Source: Selaginella tamariscina
Taxonomy: Eukaryota > Streptophyta > Lycopodiopsida > Selaginellales > Selaginellaceae
Reading direction: 5' to 3'
DNA length: 64,000 nucleotides
Assembly (NCBI GenBank): GCA_003024785.1
Contig: PUQB01000788.1
Span: 33,693 to 97,692 of the forward strand
Shown here one piece after another: positions 1 through 13,289 of this stretch. The translations under genes were made by a program, and so were the position numbers. The notes beneath the pieces were generated by a model. The model was given only the letters and a program-made list of their open reading frames with translations, had not been told where the DNA came from and searched no databases. Within the stretch, counting starts at the first letter, position 1. Each line of letters starts with the position of its first letter.

Positions 1-99
1 CTACTAAAAGCACCAGGAAGACAAGAAGCTAGTCTAAAGAAAAGCTCGATGAGGACGAACTGCCAATGGTATGTGCACTATGTTTGCCATGCATTTTAA

Positions 100-410
100 A
101 TCTGAGACTTGTATTTGCAGAACTTAAAGAAAAGGAGACATTGTGTATCTCATGAGTCATGAGTGAACTTGGTGACAAGGTAGCTCTAGGAGAAGTTCAC
201 TCAGTAGACCCAAGCAAACTTGTCACAACGCTGTTTTGGGGGACTCCATCAACATTCCAGTCACATCAGTGATGGATGAGAATTTTTAACTTTCACATTG
301 CGAAGATCTAGACACGAATACACTAGGAGCTATAAGAAGAATGGATTCAAGGACATTGTTCACTGGCCTTAGCATCGTATTTTCTTCTTAATACAGAGGT
401 GGAACATGTA
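100..410 (+). pseudogene. decayed Tnp1/En-Spm-like domain fragment
   Basis: On the plus strand a stretch after a plausible intron acceptor (tttgcag at about 115-121) reads ELGDKVALGEVHSVDPSKLV. With frameshifts, a later piece near 340 reads GFKDIVHWP. The pattern V-LG-V-S-DP followed downstream by a V-W-P block is what I know of the plant transposase_23/Tnp1-En/Spm-like domain, which is often found in transposon-derived proteins. No open frame continues, so it is a remnant. It is a different, more canonical version of the modules found in genes A and B of the giant elements. The assignment is by eye and tentative. Confidence 0.3.
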
Positions 411-1129
411 AGTGTTTGACGTAGTTAGAAGTAATTCAGCTGACTAACTTATTCTTTGTAGTTTGAGGGAACTGCACCGAGTAGTGACTCAAGCCAATCT
501 TGAAACAACATTAGCTTTTATATAATTGGTTTTGTTTTAATTCTTTAATTAAATACTGAAATTAACAAAACAAAATCTTGTTTTATAAAAATGATCAACT
601 ATTTTCACAAAAGTGAATATTAAAACACATGTTTTACACTAAATAGACTAAATTTGAGTAAAAACACACTTTTTTATTTTATGGGAAAGCACTTTCCAAG
701 TATAATAAATGTGTACTAGTTTCTTTCCAAAAAAAAACATTATTTTACTCTTAAAGACTCGTGTGTTTTCCAACTGATTTCGAAAACAAACATTAATGGT
801 GTACATGTATTCGTATACAATTACAAAAGGTAATTTGTTTTACATAAATGTTTAACAATTTTTTAATGACAAACATAACCCAAACAAAAGTCATATATTT
901 CAAACATAGGTAAAAGTCTTTAAAAAACATGTCTGCAACCTACCAAACCAACATTAGTTTTCATCAGCCGTGACAAAAGTTTTCCCCTCCAGAAAAGAGT
1001 CGAAAACAAAGGTTGAATTTGCACACCTTAGTTTATAGAGCGATGAAAATTGATATCAAAAATTTATACTATCCAACATTGGTTTTAAAGGCTAGTTTAT
1101 TAATAAACTAGCCTCTAAAACAAACATTT
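411..1129. other. AT-rich intergenic, no gene seen
   Basis: AT-rich sequence with homopolymer runs and stops in every frame. I see no coding or RNA feature. Confidence 0.6.
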
Positions 1130-1425
1130 TCAAGTCAGGTCCTAAAGCCTATCTTGAGGGGTTTAAGGCATGGGGTTAAATCAATTTTAGGGTGTTTTTA
1201 ATTATATTTAACACACCAAATTTATCAAAATCAATTTGGGACAAAAAAATGAGAAATAATAGATGGAAGATGCTAACTTCACCTATAGTTTTCTCGAATA
1301 CCCAACGACATTCGGCCAAACCATCACTAGATCAAGCATGTTTCCTTTACATCTAAGACTCGTCAATATAATTTAATAATTAACCTTCAAAGTAAATAGC
1401 AAACATAATAAAAGCTATGACATCT
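1130..1425 (+). repeat. partial copy of dispersed repeat R1 (3' part)
   Basis: This stretch resembles the last ~300 bp of the longer copies at 7,022-8,765 and 43,530-45,180. Shared landmarks are the 'taacacaccaaa' block, the 'ggccaaaccatcactagat' block and the terminal 'gtcaatataat..aa..taaccttcaaagtaaa' block. It is the most diverged and shortest of the three. The class of repeat is unknown. Confidence 0.6.
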
Positions 1426-3401
1426 TTGATCTATACACCCTTTTTTCAATAAGACACGCATGTTGAATGTTCTTAGAGTCTGTAAAACTGTACAAAAGAG
1501 AATGTAAGTCATGGGTTATATTACCGAAAAATTAATAAAATATATAATACACCATGCTTTTAATTCACACTTGTTTTATATATTGTGCATCTTCATTATG
1601 TTTTCTAATTAACTGAGTTACTTCATGAGCTTTCAACTCTTCATCTTTCTCTCATATCATGTCCAATAAGCTTGATTGATTACTTGCTCATTTGCATCAT
1701 ATACAAATAGACATATATTACCATTTTTTTTAACACGCCTAACTAAGGAGTGAAGATGCCACCTCCCCCAAATTGAAACCCTTTCTTGGCACTGTGTTTG
1801 GAGGTGTTTATATTGACTTTCATAATTTGCTGCCCCCTTTCATGATGATGTTCTTTTTGTATAGAAATGTAGCTATTGCAATCATCCCGGCTAACTCATA
1901 TTAAGTCCCCCATGGAACATCTATGTTGTACTCAATTGGTGTTTTTATGAATGGACTTCTACATATTAGAAGATTTTGATAAATTAAGGAAAGCTTTAGT
2001 TAAAACGACATATTACCTTATATTTTCATTTTTTAAAGGCTTCTGTGGTAATTGATGTTACTTAGTCCTTAAATCCTCTTAAGCAACAAAGTCATCTTTA
2101 TCAGTTGACCTTAGTTTTTTAAATGGTGAAGCATGAATGTAGGGTCCTTTATCCTTAATATGTGTAACACCATCATTTTTTTCTTCTATTATATCTTTGT
2201 CATCATTAAAGTTGTTACACATCACATTCTCTTTCATAGTATGATGATGAGATCATACACACTTTTGGTTGCTAACATCAATTTCTACTAGTGGTACTTA
2301 TACCCCTGGTTAAACCTTTAAGGACCTTGGTACATTGCCTTCATTCATGATGGTTAACTAACCATGAGTGCTTCCAAACCCACCAACTATGTATCTTCTT
2401 TGTAGTAAGTTATTTAAGATAATAAGTTGCATACATGTCCTACCTCCTAAGCCAATAACTTGCATTCCAAGTTGGAGATTAGACCATAAAGAGAAGAGGG
2501 TTGAGGAAGTAGAGTATTCAATGATTGTTGTTAGACATATCCATATATAAGTTTTATTAATAAATTAAATCAAAAGTTAATGGTTATTGAAACAAAGTGG
2601 CTTATGATTTTATTGGATTAAACCTCCAATATCCATTATACTTTATTGCGGGAGAACATAAGCAATTACCATAGGTATTGTAGCACCTCCTAGTCCATTA
2701 CTTGGTGGTGCATTATCCCTAATTGCCTCTTGCATGTGGTGCTTGTCACAATGTTCTTGTTCCATTTCTGAAAGTGTAGATTCAATAAATGTGGGAATTG
2801 GTTATAAATCATCATAACACATATAAATATTATAATTGGCAACAGTATTGTAAAGTGCTTTAATTTGTTGCAAGATGCTCTAATACTTAATTTGTTGCAA
2901 GATGCCAAATTTATTGCTTTAATTTGGCAACAGTATTGTAAGTGCTTTAATCAAATTTTATGTCCAAAATGCACACATATACATATATATTGTTGGTATT
3001 TGTGAGTGTAGAACCCAACCCAATCGTCATGCTTATAACTTGGCACATAGAGGCATGCCTTTGGTTGTCAAGAGCATTAGAGGGCTACATAAGTGTGTGT
3101 GTGCATATGGTGACCATGATAATAACAATTCTAATGATGATAAATTTATAAAAAATACAAGTTTATATACAAAGCTTTTTATGTAAATAATCTTTATGAA
3201 TGAATGCAAGAGGAATCTTAAGGAATAAATGAGGTGAACATGTATATACATCAAGAATCTCTTTCAAAAACTAAGAGCAAAGTTTCACATGTAGTAGAAA
3301 ATTGACTACATTTTAAGGTATAAAATCATGTTTTTCATCAAGTTTTGACTTTTTGCATTCAACATCAAGAAAAGAAGGAGGGTCTCTTGGACATTCTCTT
3401 A
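1426..3401. other. AT-rich intergenic, no gene seen
   Basis: Only short random open frames in AT-rich DNA. No recognisable protein motif, RNA gene or mobile element. Confidence 0.55.
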
Positions 3402-3822
3402 AACGAAGTGTCCTCAAAATAAGAAAGCAAGTTTGTGCAATTATAGGAGTAACAAATTATTTAGTTTTGTTTTTGCATTTATGTCTTTTTGCTAAGGCCA
3501 TTTTCATGTGTGAAATGAAGAAATGGAAGATGATGATGTTGCAAAAGCCATTGTTTTCAACTCTAAAGCAAAAGATTCATTTTGTTTTTTTATTTTATTT
3601 ATGTGATAAACTTGTATGAAGAGTTCCCAAAATAGGAAAGTAGTCAAAAGAGTAACAAGGTATTTAGTTTTGTTTTTGCTTTCATTTCTTCTTGCTAAGG
3701 CTATTTCCAGGTGTGAGATGAAGAACTGAAAGATGATGATGTTGCAAAGCGGTTATCTTCAACTCTAAAGTGAAAGATATTCAATTTATTTCTTTTATTT
3801 TATTTGTGTAATAAACTTGTTT
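3402..3822 (+). repeat. tandem duplication, unit ~205 bp
   Basis: Two adjacent diverged copies (about 3,402-3,613 and 3,617-3,822) share the same order of landmarks: 'tttagttttgtttttgc', 'cttgctaaggc', 'gatgatgatgttgcaaa', 'caactctaaag' and 'ataaacttgt'. The short open frame across the first copy (88 codons) is not preserved in the second, so I do not treat it as a gene. Confidence 0.7.
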
Positions 3823-5295
3823 ACAAAATTTGCATTATGAAGAAGATGTTAGAAGTCCTCCCAAGAGCACACATTCAATCTCTTTGAGGAGAGCACTTGA
3901 TGAAGATGAGGTATTAGTCATTTGTTTATTTTATAATTGTTCAATAGTGATAATCTAAGAAGAGGACAAAAAACAAATCTCTTTAAGACATATTTAATTT
4001 ATTATGGAAAATTGCTTCATCATGTATACTTTAATGAATGTGTTTGACTTTATTGTTTCACTTTGATATTCTAAAAATTGTTTAGCCTTTCAAAGTTCAA
4101 AAAGGAAATGAATTTATCAAATTTAAGAATATGGTGTCCTATGTACTTATTTTCTAAACTTAATATTGTAGGCTCACAATGCCAAAGTTGAAGAGTATAA
4201 ATGTGAAGAACAAATCTTCATTATGTCTACTAGAGGACAATCGATGGGAGTTGCAAAGGTTGATGAAATACATACAAACACAAAAGTGCACTTTGCAACA
4301 CTTGGGGTAGACTATGTGAAGATCAAGCTATATAAGGACATATGTATGCATATGCTAAAAGAGCTTATTCCATTCCAAAGCCTGATGTGGATACATTCAC
4401 AAATCTCTTGGGCTAGGAGGGTTAAGTTCCTAAATAACCAGCTATTCAAGAGTTTGAAATGTATAGGCCATAATTTAAGTTTGACAAGAACATTTATAAA
4501 CCACTTGAGCAAGTTAATGTTAGATGGTTTTATGTCTAAACTATAACTTTTAACATTTTCAATTGCTTGCAGAAGTAACCAAGTGAAAACAAACAAATTG
4601 ATGGTCTATAATCTATGCCTCCATTGAAGAAGGTGAGATATTGGTTAAGAAAGTCTCTTTTATCTACTAGATAGTTGTAGGCCTTTGAGCTTCCGAGTGG
4701 ATGGAGAGAGAATGTTAAAGCTAGATTTATGTTTCAACATAAAGTAATTATAACCAAAGTTTTAGAACAGGATGGTCTTCGCATTTTAAAGATAAACTCA
4801 CTTATGCAGTGGACGATAACTAAACTTTAAACATGAAGAACTACAATAGCCTAAAGATCTTTAGAAGTTTGATGTAGTGTGTTTAAAGTATGGCACATAG
4901 AGATAGAGGAGACGGGTTGGAAGATGGCGAAATGGCAAGTGAATCATTGTGACTAGAGGATGTAATAAGCTGTTTATAACCTTTAAAGCTTTGAAACACT
5001 TAAAAAGCATCAACTTTTAACAGTGTAAGTAATAAAGGACCAAACTCAAAACAAAACATTAGTGAAAATTATAAGATAAACCCCTAAACAAACATGCTAT
5101 TTAATTCCACAATAAATACAATGAAGAAACCAACTCAGGAAGACTCATAAGAACACTAAACTTAACCTTACATAAGACACATACAAATCCAACATTTTAC
5201 TTTAACTCCTATGTGTTCACATTATGAGTTTTCATATTGAATACATATAAAAACATGAACAAATTTTTTTAGTGGTTACAAAAAAGTTTATGAAT
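3823..5295. other. AT-rich intergenic, no gene supported
   Basis: An open frame of 107 codons (4,223-4,546) has no motif I recognise and lacks a conserved partner elsewhere in the window. I see no other structure. Confidence 0.45.
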
Positions 5296-5660
5296 TAAGT
5301 GCAATTAGCTTTCATTGCATGAGATTAGTGTCACTTCATGAGATTAGCATCCACTTTGTAAGATTAGTGTTTATTGAGTGAAATTATTAATAATTCACTG
5401 CGTAAGATTAGTGATCACTTCATAAAATTATTGTTCATTTTATGAAATTAACATCCACTATGTGAGATTAGTATTTACTTCATGAAATTAGAATTCACTT
5501 CATGAGATTAACATCCACTATATGAAATTAACTTACACTTCATGAGATTAGCATTCACTAAAATTAATGTTCATTTCATAAAATTAACAGTAAAATACAA
5601 TTCTTTTCGTAAAATTAAAATTCATTTCATGAAATCAACAAGATTATGCGATTCATTATT
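5296..5660 (+). repeat. minisatellite based on CACTTCATGAGATTAGCATC
   Basis: Roughly fifteen degenerate units of about 20-25 bp built on 'cacttcatgagattagcatc' follow one another, with variants such as 'cactttgtaagattagtg' and 'catttcataaaattaac'. It is non-coding. Confidence 0.75.
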
Positions 5661-7020
5661 GAGATTCATTTCGTAACAAAAGCAATGTAAAAATTCAAAA
5701 TTAGTCCACATTTATATTATGCAAGTTCAAATATATATGGTTTAAAGTTATATGTAACATTTCACAAACACTTATTCATCTTCTTGCATTACATATGCAT
5801 GTATTTCTTTAGTGATATTCCTATACTTTGGGTCAAGTGGATGATCTCACATCTCTTATCAAGCTCATGGACATGCATAACATATATCTCATACATCATA
5901 TCTTAAACAACTTACAATATTAAATCATAAATAAAACCTACTGTATTTATTTTAATTTACCATGTAGTAAATTAAAATCGTTTAGAGGTTGTATATGTGC
6001 AATCTTTGTTTTAATACTTAAGGAGGTATGATCATACAACAAAATGTTAAATAGGAAAATAAAGAAGGTTGGAAAAGAAAAGGCAATTACTCAAATTCCC
6101 TCTGTAATAAATAAAAATCTTTCATGGGCTGTATGGAACACCAATATTTAGAACACTTGATATTTATTTGTACATTGAGTAATTTCTAGTAATCAGCCCA
6201 ATTCTCTATTCTAGAAAACAATTTTAGGATGAAAACAAAATGGAGACAATGCATGTGGATTTTGTTCTTAGGATTGAGGATTTTAAATTCCTCTAGCTTG
6301 TAAAGAAGATCCTTATAAAACTATGCAACATAATCATAAAGGTCCCTGTGTTTTATATGCTTCATTGCAATTAATGATATATACAATTGAATTTTATATT
6401 GCAAATTGACATACTTGGTTATGTACATTGTCACCAAAAATGAAAAACGCACTCTTCAAGCCACGCAAAATTTCTTTGTAAAATCAAATCACATTATTTT
6501 TTATTGTTCAAATTTTTCCAATTGAACATAACAACTTTATTATTTCGTGTGGCCACCCTTGCTACTACAATGTAACTTGTGCCACCATCTATAATCATAT
6601 ATGTGTATATGTCTTTTACTCCACCTTCCAATGATCTAAAAATAAATGAAAGAAACATTATTGACTATCATTAAAGCATAACATGTTATGTAGTGGAGCA
6701 TTTACTATGTGACCAGTTCATGTAATAAATGCTCCATAACGAATAACACACATAACATTTACCATTAATGTGCACTACCACCATTGTTGCTTATTAAAAA
6801 TATTCCTTTTCTCAATCCCTTTCCTTATCTGGCTTGCGGATTTAAAAATTTTAAAACCTTATACACAATAGCACAACTCACCTTAAGTCCTACTTTATGC
6901 AACATGCTTATGGTTATAACAAAACCCAATCTGGTGCAGAACTACTCCATGGCAATAAAACGAAAGCAACTCTACAACATTTATACATTCTTAGATCTAA
7001 AGACGTTAGTCTAGCTACCA
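5661..7020. other. AT-rich intergenic, no gene seen
   Basis: AT-rich DNA without recognisable genes. A 76-codon frame near 6,784 shows no family resemblance. Confidence 0.55.
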
Positions 7021-7021
7021 T

Positions 7022-8765
7022 GACCTTTCCCTAAGCCAATAAGGCAAAGGGCTAATTTGTCACAACTTTTTCTGTCAGAGTTTTAACTCAAGGGCCAACA
7101 CGTGGCTGCCAAGTGGCTATTCGGTGTCATCACCATGTGTGAACAACGTAAGTCTTCCAAGATAACCCTAAGAGTCTGACTCAGGGGCCCAATTAGGCAA
7201 AAGACTTAGAGTCCTACCTTAAGTCCCCTAAATGACAATCCCCTGAACCTTAGAGGATAACCCGAGTAGACTTTAGGATCCTGTCCTAGTAGACCTAGAC
7301 AGGCTCATGCCCTAACCTCACAAAGGAGATGTGTCTCACACATACCCCATGACAGAGCTAAGGCATCGTCACTTACCCCTCGAGGAATCACCCTCATCCG
7401 GAAGTACAACCCTTTAGGGCGACAATGGTACCCTGAATCATGACTAACCCTTAAGGGTTTGAATGACCAAGTCATACCCTAGACCTAGGGCTAGTACTTA
7501 GTGAGGACACGAGTGTGCGCCGTAGGTGGACATGAGTGTTCTGTTAAGCAAAATCCCTAAGGCTAGGTTGAATAACCCTAAGTACATGACCTTGTGAGTG
7601 TCTCATGATAGGGCTTTTGCTAATGAGCTTAGGTTGTTCAACCCTTAATCCTAAGGAGAACACCCCCTAGCCAGGTGTGCCAAAGCACACCTAGTTACGA
7701 GACCTAACCTCCCTTGAGCGAATGCTCAAGGTTTAGCACCCTAGTGCAAACACAAGCATGTATGTTTACTAGAGTATCCAACCCCTTGGAAAACCCATGA
7801 CACAACCCCAAAGGGCGTGCCTCGGGTTGTATCGTGTGACGTCTAGCCCAGTGTCACATCTCCATGTGACACTGCCTTCCACGATGTGGGCTATCATAGC
7901 CCTTTAGATTCGAGAGTTGCACCAAGTGCCACAAATGTGGCCCCTAAATGCCAACTCTAGAACCCCTTAGTGAACCCTCAGGAACTAGTAAGTGAACCTG
8001 TCAAACAAGATCCCACACCCACAGCCAGTCAAGGACACGGATGTGCCTTGCTTGGCCATGAGTGCTACACCTAGCTTGACGTGGAGGAAGAGGCTGGAGA
8101 CAAGCCACAACCTCTGCCTCTTGGAACGTGCATCCCGACAAGACCTCTCAGGCATGGATTCGCCAACGTTAAGGGTAAGCTACCCCGAAGGTGGGACGTA
8201 CCCCTATTATCTGGAAGTTAGGGCGGCACAACAAAGGGTTGTACCTTAACAGCTAAAGCTTGCACCGACAGAAGACAACGAACTTAGTCATGAACCCATG
8301 CTCTCCTACGTATACTCTACCTTATTTATGTGACGGAGCCCCCCCCTCTTTTCCTGTATGTGTAAGTGGGTGGCACGGAATGCCAGCCCCTTAGTTAATG
8401 AGATGAGTTTGCACACTAACCCCTACCCCTAAACCCTACCCAAAGGGTGGGGGTTTTAGGGCTTGTGGTTAGGGCAACCCTAGGGTTAGGTCAACCCTAG
8501 GATGTTCCTAACCCTATTTAACATGCCAAACTCATATTAACTAGGACGTCAAAATTGGGGGTGGGTTTTCTAAAAGGTAAGTGCTACCTTTGCTTAGAGT
8601 TTCTCGCGATATCTAAAGATAGCCGGCCGAACTACTCCTAAACACCTAAGTGCACTAAGCAGGGCTGTTTCTCATTACATCTAGGGTCCGTCAATATAAT
8701 ACAGTAGGTAACAACAGTCAACGTTCAAAGTAAAGGGTCAAGTCATAGTAAAAATTATGATATTT
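7022..8765 (+). repeat. dispersed repeat R1, longest copy
   Basis: A GC-richer 1.7 kb block is matched along its length by 43,530-45,180, with many substitutions, and in its last part by 1,130-1,425. It contains many 'ccctaagg'-like and 'gggttagggcaaccctagggtt' motifs and an 85-codon open frame (7,992-8,249) that is broken in the other copy. Similar short sequences near its ends ('ccaataaggcaaagggc' at about 7,038 and 'ccaattaggcaaagggcc' at about 8,781) may mark borders. It could be an LTR or a non-autonomous element. I cannot classify it. Confidence 0.65.
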
Positions 8766-8799
8766 TTCCTCTCCCCTTAAACCAATTAGGCAAAGGGCC

Positions 8800-9047
8800 A
8801 ATTAGTGTTTATGAAAGGGCCCTTAGTCATGATGACCCAGTTATGCTTGAGTCTTTTTGTCCACATATTCCACATGTCCCACAATCTTTACTTAGGTAAT
8901 AACTCACCAAGTTAGAAATATAACACAATTGGTGTTTATGAGAGGGTGCTTGTCACTTTAATTTAAGTTCGCTTGGGTTTTTTTTTCACATATCCCATGA
9001 TCTTTTACTTAGGTGGTCAACCCACCAAGTTAGAACTATAACATTAG
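8800..9047 (+). repeat. tandem duplication, unit ~120 bp
   Basis: Two copies in a row share 'ttggtgtttatgagagg', the 'cacatatcccatgatctttacttaggt' theme and 'caacccaccaagttagaa.tataaca'. It flanks the R1 repeat. Confidence 0.65.
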
Positions 9048-10540
9048 TTGTAAGCCTGTAGAGTACGATATAGAGTTGCATAGCTAATTCTTAAATGCTT
9101 TATAATGGTGTCAAATTGCAAACTGCAATAACCCACATAGTTGAAAAGATCCTTTGTAAACAAAAAACTAAACTGATTTTGTGTAATCATGACTATCAAA
9201 ACCATCTTGTTAATGAAAATAAAAAGATACAAAAGGTCTTTTTATTTCACAAATCCTATATATCGTAAATAATTAGTTTATAAACAACAAAATGTAATGT
9301 CCTACCACATAACATCTTTCAATCTCAAACCTCTTTTAACCTATGAACCAATGCATTGATGCATATAACAAACATAACAAGTGCCTAATCATACTTTTTA
9401 AACACAATTTATTTTATCACCAGCACTTTTAAGAATCGGATTAAGTGCATAACATTGTATAAGAACATAAAAAGAGCCGTAACAATGTACAATAACAACG
9501 AAAACATAAATCTAATACAGAAAACATCTTTTTAATAATCCAAACAATTTTTGATTGTTTATCAATGCTCCCTTCATGAACTAGTTAGGTGAGCATTGGA
9601 GAACATGTGGTATATATGATGAATGGTGTATGCATATATGCATGAGTATTCTACATTAATGACCATGCATTCATAGATAGTGCTGTGCATAAGTACCATG
9701 CATGCTTAAGAACACGGATGCTGCATTTAAATTATGATTTAACACTTCTTCAAAAAGTCCACTGTATATGAAATTTCAAGTGAAACGTTTTGTATTCCAT
9801 ATAAAGAAGTCTATTCTAATAATAAAATGTATTAGATTGTTTAAATTTATTTAAATTTTTTAATATAATAATACTTTGTGTTTTAAAATAAAAGACTTGG
9901 ACACCAAAGAGATGTTTTAATTAAATGGATTAGATTCATTTCAGTTTTAAATTTTATTTAATACTTTATATTTTATTAAATAACCAAACTTCTGAGCTTC
10001 TTGACAACTTCCACAGAATTTTCAATACATTTTGTTTATGTCTGTGTTATGATCTCCATAATAATTAATTATATTACTGTTTTAACCACATGGCACTATA
10101 TAAGCTAATTTCATAAAAATATTAATAGATATATTACTTAAGCGACTTCTTGACAACTTCAATACATTGCAAAGAGGTAAATTATACTGTATACTCCTGA
10201 CTTATTGGACATGTTTGTTTATGATACTCCATAATACTTAATTAATTACTATATAAGAAAAGTATTAATAGATATATTTTCTTCTAACGTTTCAACGAGC
10301 TACAGGTTAAGAGTACGATGTGCATGTAGTACAAATGAATAAGACGTTCAATTACAGGGGCAATACGACGAGAGCCAAAGAAATGTCGAGATGCTTTTTA
10401 TTTGAGCAACTATATCAAAGAGGTACGTAGTCATATATCCATGTAGTTCTGATTCCTATGCAGCATTTTGTGTTAGAATAGTAAATCATTGCCCATACAT
10501 TTATCTGAGTTACGAAGAATCTCCTCAAAATTATCTTGTT
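9048..10540. other. AT-rich intergenic upstream of kinase pseudogene
   Basis: AT-rich sequence with no gene recognised. It would contain the promoter of the downstream receptor-kinase gene, but I cannot place one. Confidence 0.5.
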
Positions 10541-12490
10541 GAGGATGCTGCTTCTCTCTTTTGGAAGCAAGGAGTAATGTGCGAGCTGAGCTTCTCTTTC
10601 GCACATGCGTTTAACAAGGATGATTTCATATCCACCGGTAAGACGAGTTTCACTCCGGACGGTACCGGTGTACTTCTCACTACAGGAGGTAACTTTCAAT
10701 TCGGTCGTCTGTTTTACAAAGATCCACTGCAGTTCTCAAATTCCACAGTGGAGGCGTCTTTCACCACTTTCTTCTCATTCCAGATGATATCCAACAATAC
10801 GAGCAAGGAGATGGAATAGCATTCTTCCTTATGCCCTCAACAAACTCTTCTGCAGGCCCTGGTATGTACTTGGGCCTGGTAGATCGAATCACAGATGGAC
10901 GGCCAGATAACCATCTCTTTGCTGTGGAGTTTGACAGCTATGCGAACGAAACGAGCAAGACTTAGGCCAACACATCGGCATCGACGTGAACGGTATCCGA
11001 TCTGTTGCAAATTCTTCCCTGCCCTCGGATCTCAACTTCTACTCCAATTTCACTCTCTATGCATGGATAGACTATAATGGTACCAGCAGCACTCTACAAG
11101 TGGGACTGTCTAATACATCTTTCGAACAAGCCCGTGTTAGGATCCTGTTACACAAAACGCTGGATAAGGATCTTGCTGATGTCCTGCTAGCAAAGAGTTA
11201 CATCGGATTCTCTGCCTCCACCGGAATGACAAATGATATTCACAGAGTCCTGAGTTGGAACTTTTCATCTCATAATGTTCTTCACACTTTCATGCACCAC
11301 GATGCCGAGGTATCTGCAAGTTACATTTACATATCACTTTACCAGTTGTTGGTGTCCTATTCTTTGTTTATGCTATGGTGCTACTCGGTTATTGTATTCG
11401 CAAGGGCAGGAGGATTCTTTCCCGCATTAACTCTCCATATTCACTTGTTCAGTACAGTTATTCATTCCTTTATACTGCCACAAAGGGTTTCAGTGACAGG
11501 CAGCTCTTGGGTAGAGGTGGATTTGGAAGAGTCTACAAAGCTACAACGTTGAATGAGGCTCTTGCTGTGAAAGTTGTTGGGGATGTGACAGAAGAGACCA
11601 GCATCAGTTTGTAGCGGAACTAACCACACTTGGTGGTACCACCACAAGAACCTGGTAAGACTCAGAGGTTGGTGTCATGCGAAGAGGAAGTTGATGCTTG
11701 TTTATGACTACATGTCGAACGGCAGCGTGGCCATCATATCTTTCAAGAGGGGTCCTCTCGACTATTAACATCGTGGAGTCTGAGGTATGGAATACTTCAA
11801 GGTGTGGCTGAGGGGGTGCTCTTTCTTCACGAAGGAAGAGAGGAGTGTCTTTTGCATAGAGATATCAAGGCTGCCAATGTTCTCTTGGACAGTGACTTCA
11901 TTCCCAAGCTTGGTGACTTTGGACTGGCTCGCCTCCTGGACAGAACAGAGTGTTTACACACGATGACAAGAGCAGGAACGTGTGGATATGTAGCTCCAGA
12001 AGTTGTCTACAGCGGGAGAGCGACTACTAAGTCGGATGTATACGGCTTTGGGATTCTCTCCCTCGAGGTCGTGTCAGGGAGGAGAACACTTGACGCTCGG
12101 TATGAGCCGGACAGTGTATTACTTGACTGGATATGGCAAATGCAGGAGCAAGGGCTCTAATGGAGACAATAGATAAGAGGCTGAAGAAGTTTGACAAGGG
12201 AGCAAGTTCAGAAGGTGTTACACATGGCACTGGCGTGTTGTGCATTTGACAGCGACTGTAGGCCTACAATGAAGGAATGCTGGGAGATTCTGAATGGAAC
12301 TTGTCAACCTCGGGTTCCCCCTGGGAAGAGGCCCCACATCTTCACATTTCAGAGATCCCGCTTAGCCTACAAATCATCATCATCTTCTTCGTTTGAAACA
12401 CCTAGGAACTCGAGCCATCACACGATAGTCAAGGTTGTAGAGACGGCAGGGACAACGTACGTGACTAGTTCGTCCAACGCCCTAATCTAA
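10541..12490 (+). pseudogene. L-type lectin receptor-like kinase pseudogene
   Basis: Pieces in different plus-strand frames form an L-type lectin receptor kinase in the right order: legume-lectin fold (10,577-11,320; GDGIAFFLMP, FAVEFDSY, HIGIDVN), a hydrophobic segment with a basic CIRKGRR stop-transfer (about 11,340-11,410), and a kinase domain (11,480-12,350). The kinase part shows the Gly loop LGRGGFGRVYKA, catalytic loop HRDIKAANVLLD, DFGLAR, an APE-type segment and KSDVYGFGILSLEVVSG. Such proteins sit in the plasma membrane and bind extracellular ligands. The gene is intronless, as usual for the family. Frame changes or stops lie near 10,790, 10,960, 11,330, 11,610, 11,730 and 12,180, so no single product is possible. 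The N-terminal signal peptide is not recognisable. The last 40 residues are Ser/Thr-rich. Upstream of 10,570 the frame is open but unmatched. Confidence 0.9.
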
Positions 12491-13289
12491 TGTAGCAAGT
12501 TTTACGTGTTTTTACATATGTATTTGTATGTACAAATACATATGTACGTTGTATGTTCTGCTTCGAGCATAAAACATTAATTAAATTATTGTTTGACCAC
12601 AGCGCTCAAACCTTTTAATTAGATTTGAACAATTATTATCCTAACATCGTAATAGTAACATTAAAAGGTTTAAAATGAGCTACATACGTATATAATATAT
12701 ATAGAAAGAAAGCTTACACACATGTTATTCAAGAGACCTTCCAGCTTAATCAGTTTTTGACAAGGGTGGACAAGGGTTATTTTATATTGCATTGTTACAT
12801 GTTGTATGGAATTATTTTAAAACGTAGACTTCTCTATCACAAAATAATTAGTTAATTTTAAAATGGTTTTTAGTGAAGTATACCTTTAATTCTTAAGGTA
12901 TCTTTTGGTTACATAAGATGCCTGCTCCACGGGTAACCTGTGTAAATATATATAAATTAATTTGGACCATAAGATTAAACGTGTAGCAAACATCTGGGTT
13001 ACAATGTGACATGCATGTGATGTAAAATGGTTTCCTCACAAGTGGTCATGTGATGTAAAATGATTTACTCACGAGAGTAAATATGGTCACAGAATGTAGT
13101 AAATTAAATTTTAATTAATTTTACTTCAGTTATACTTAAATAAGTGGAGCCAGAAAGGTTATATTTTTGAGTAAATTAAACTTATTTACATATTTAGTTA
13201 CCACCGGTGGTAACTAAACCACTGGTGGAGATGCTCTTAGTCATCCAATGTATTGCTCTATATTAGAAATTCTTATTTGTAAACATGTT
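12491..13289. other. intergenic, no gene seen
   Basis: AT-rich DNA downstream of the kinase pseudogene. It includes the short direct repeat 'gtgatgtaaaatg.ttt.ctcac' (about 13,019-13,075). I see nothing coding. Confidence 0.55.

Noticed and set aside
4223-4546. 107-codon open frame as a gene
   Set aside because: No motif, poor surrounding signals, AT-rich chance frame.
7992-8249. 85-codon open frame inside repeat R1 as a gene
   Set aside because: Broken in the other R1 copy; biased composition of the repeat explains it.
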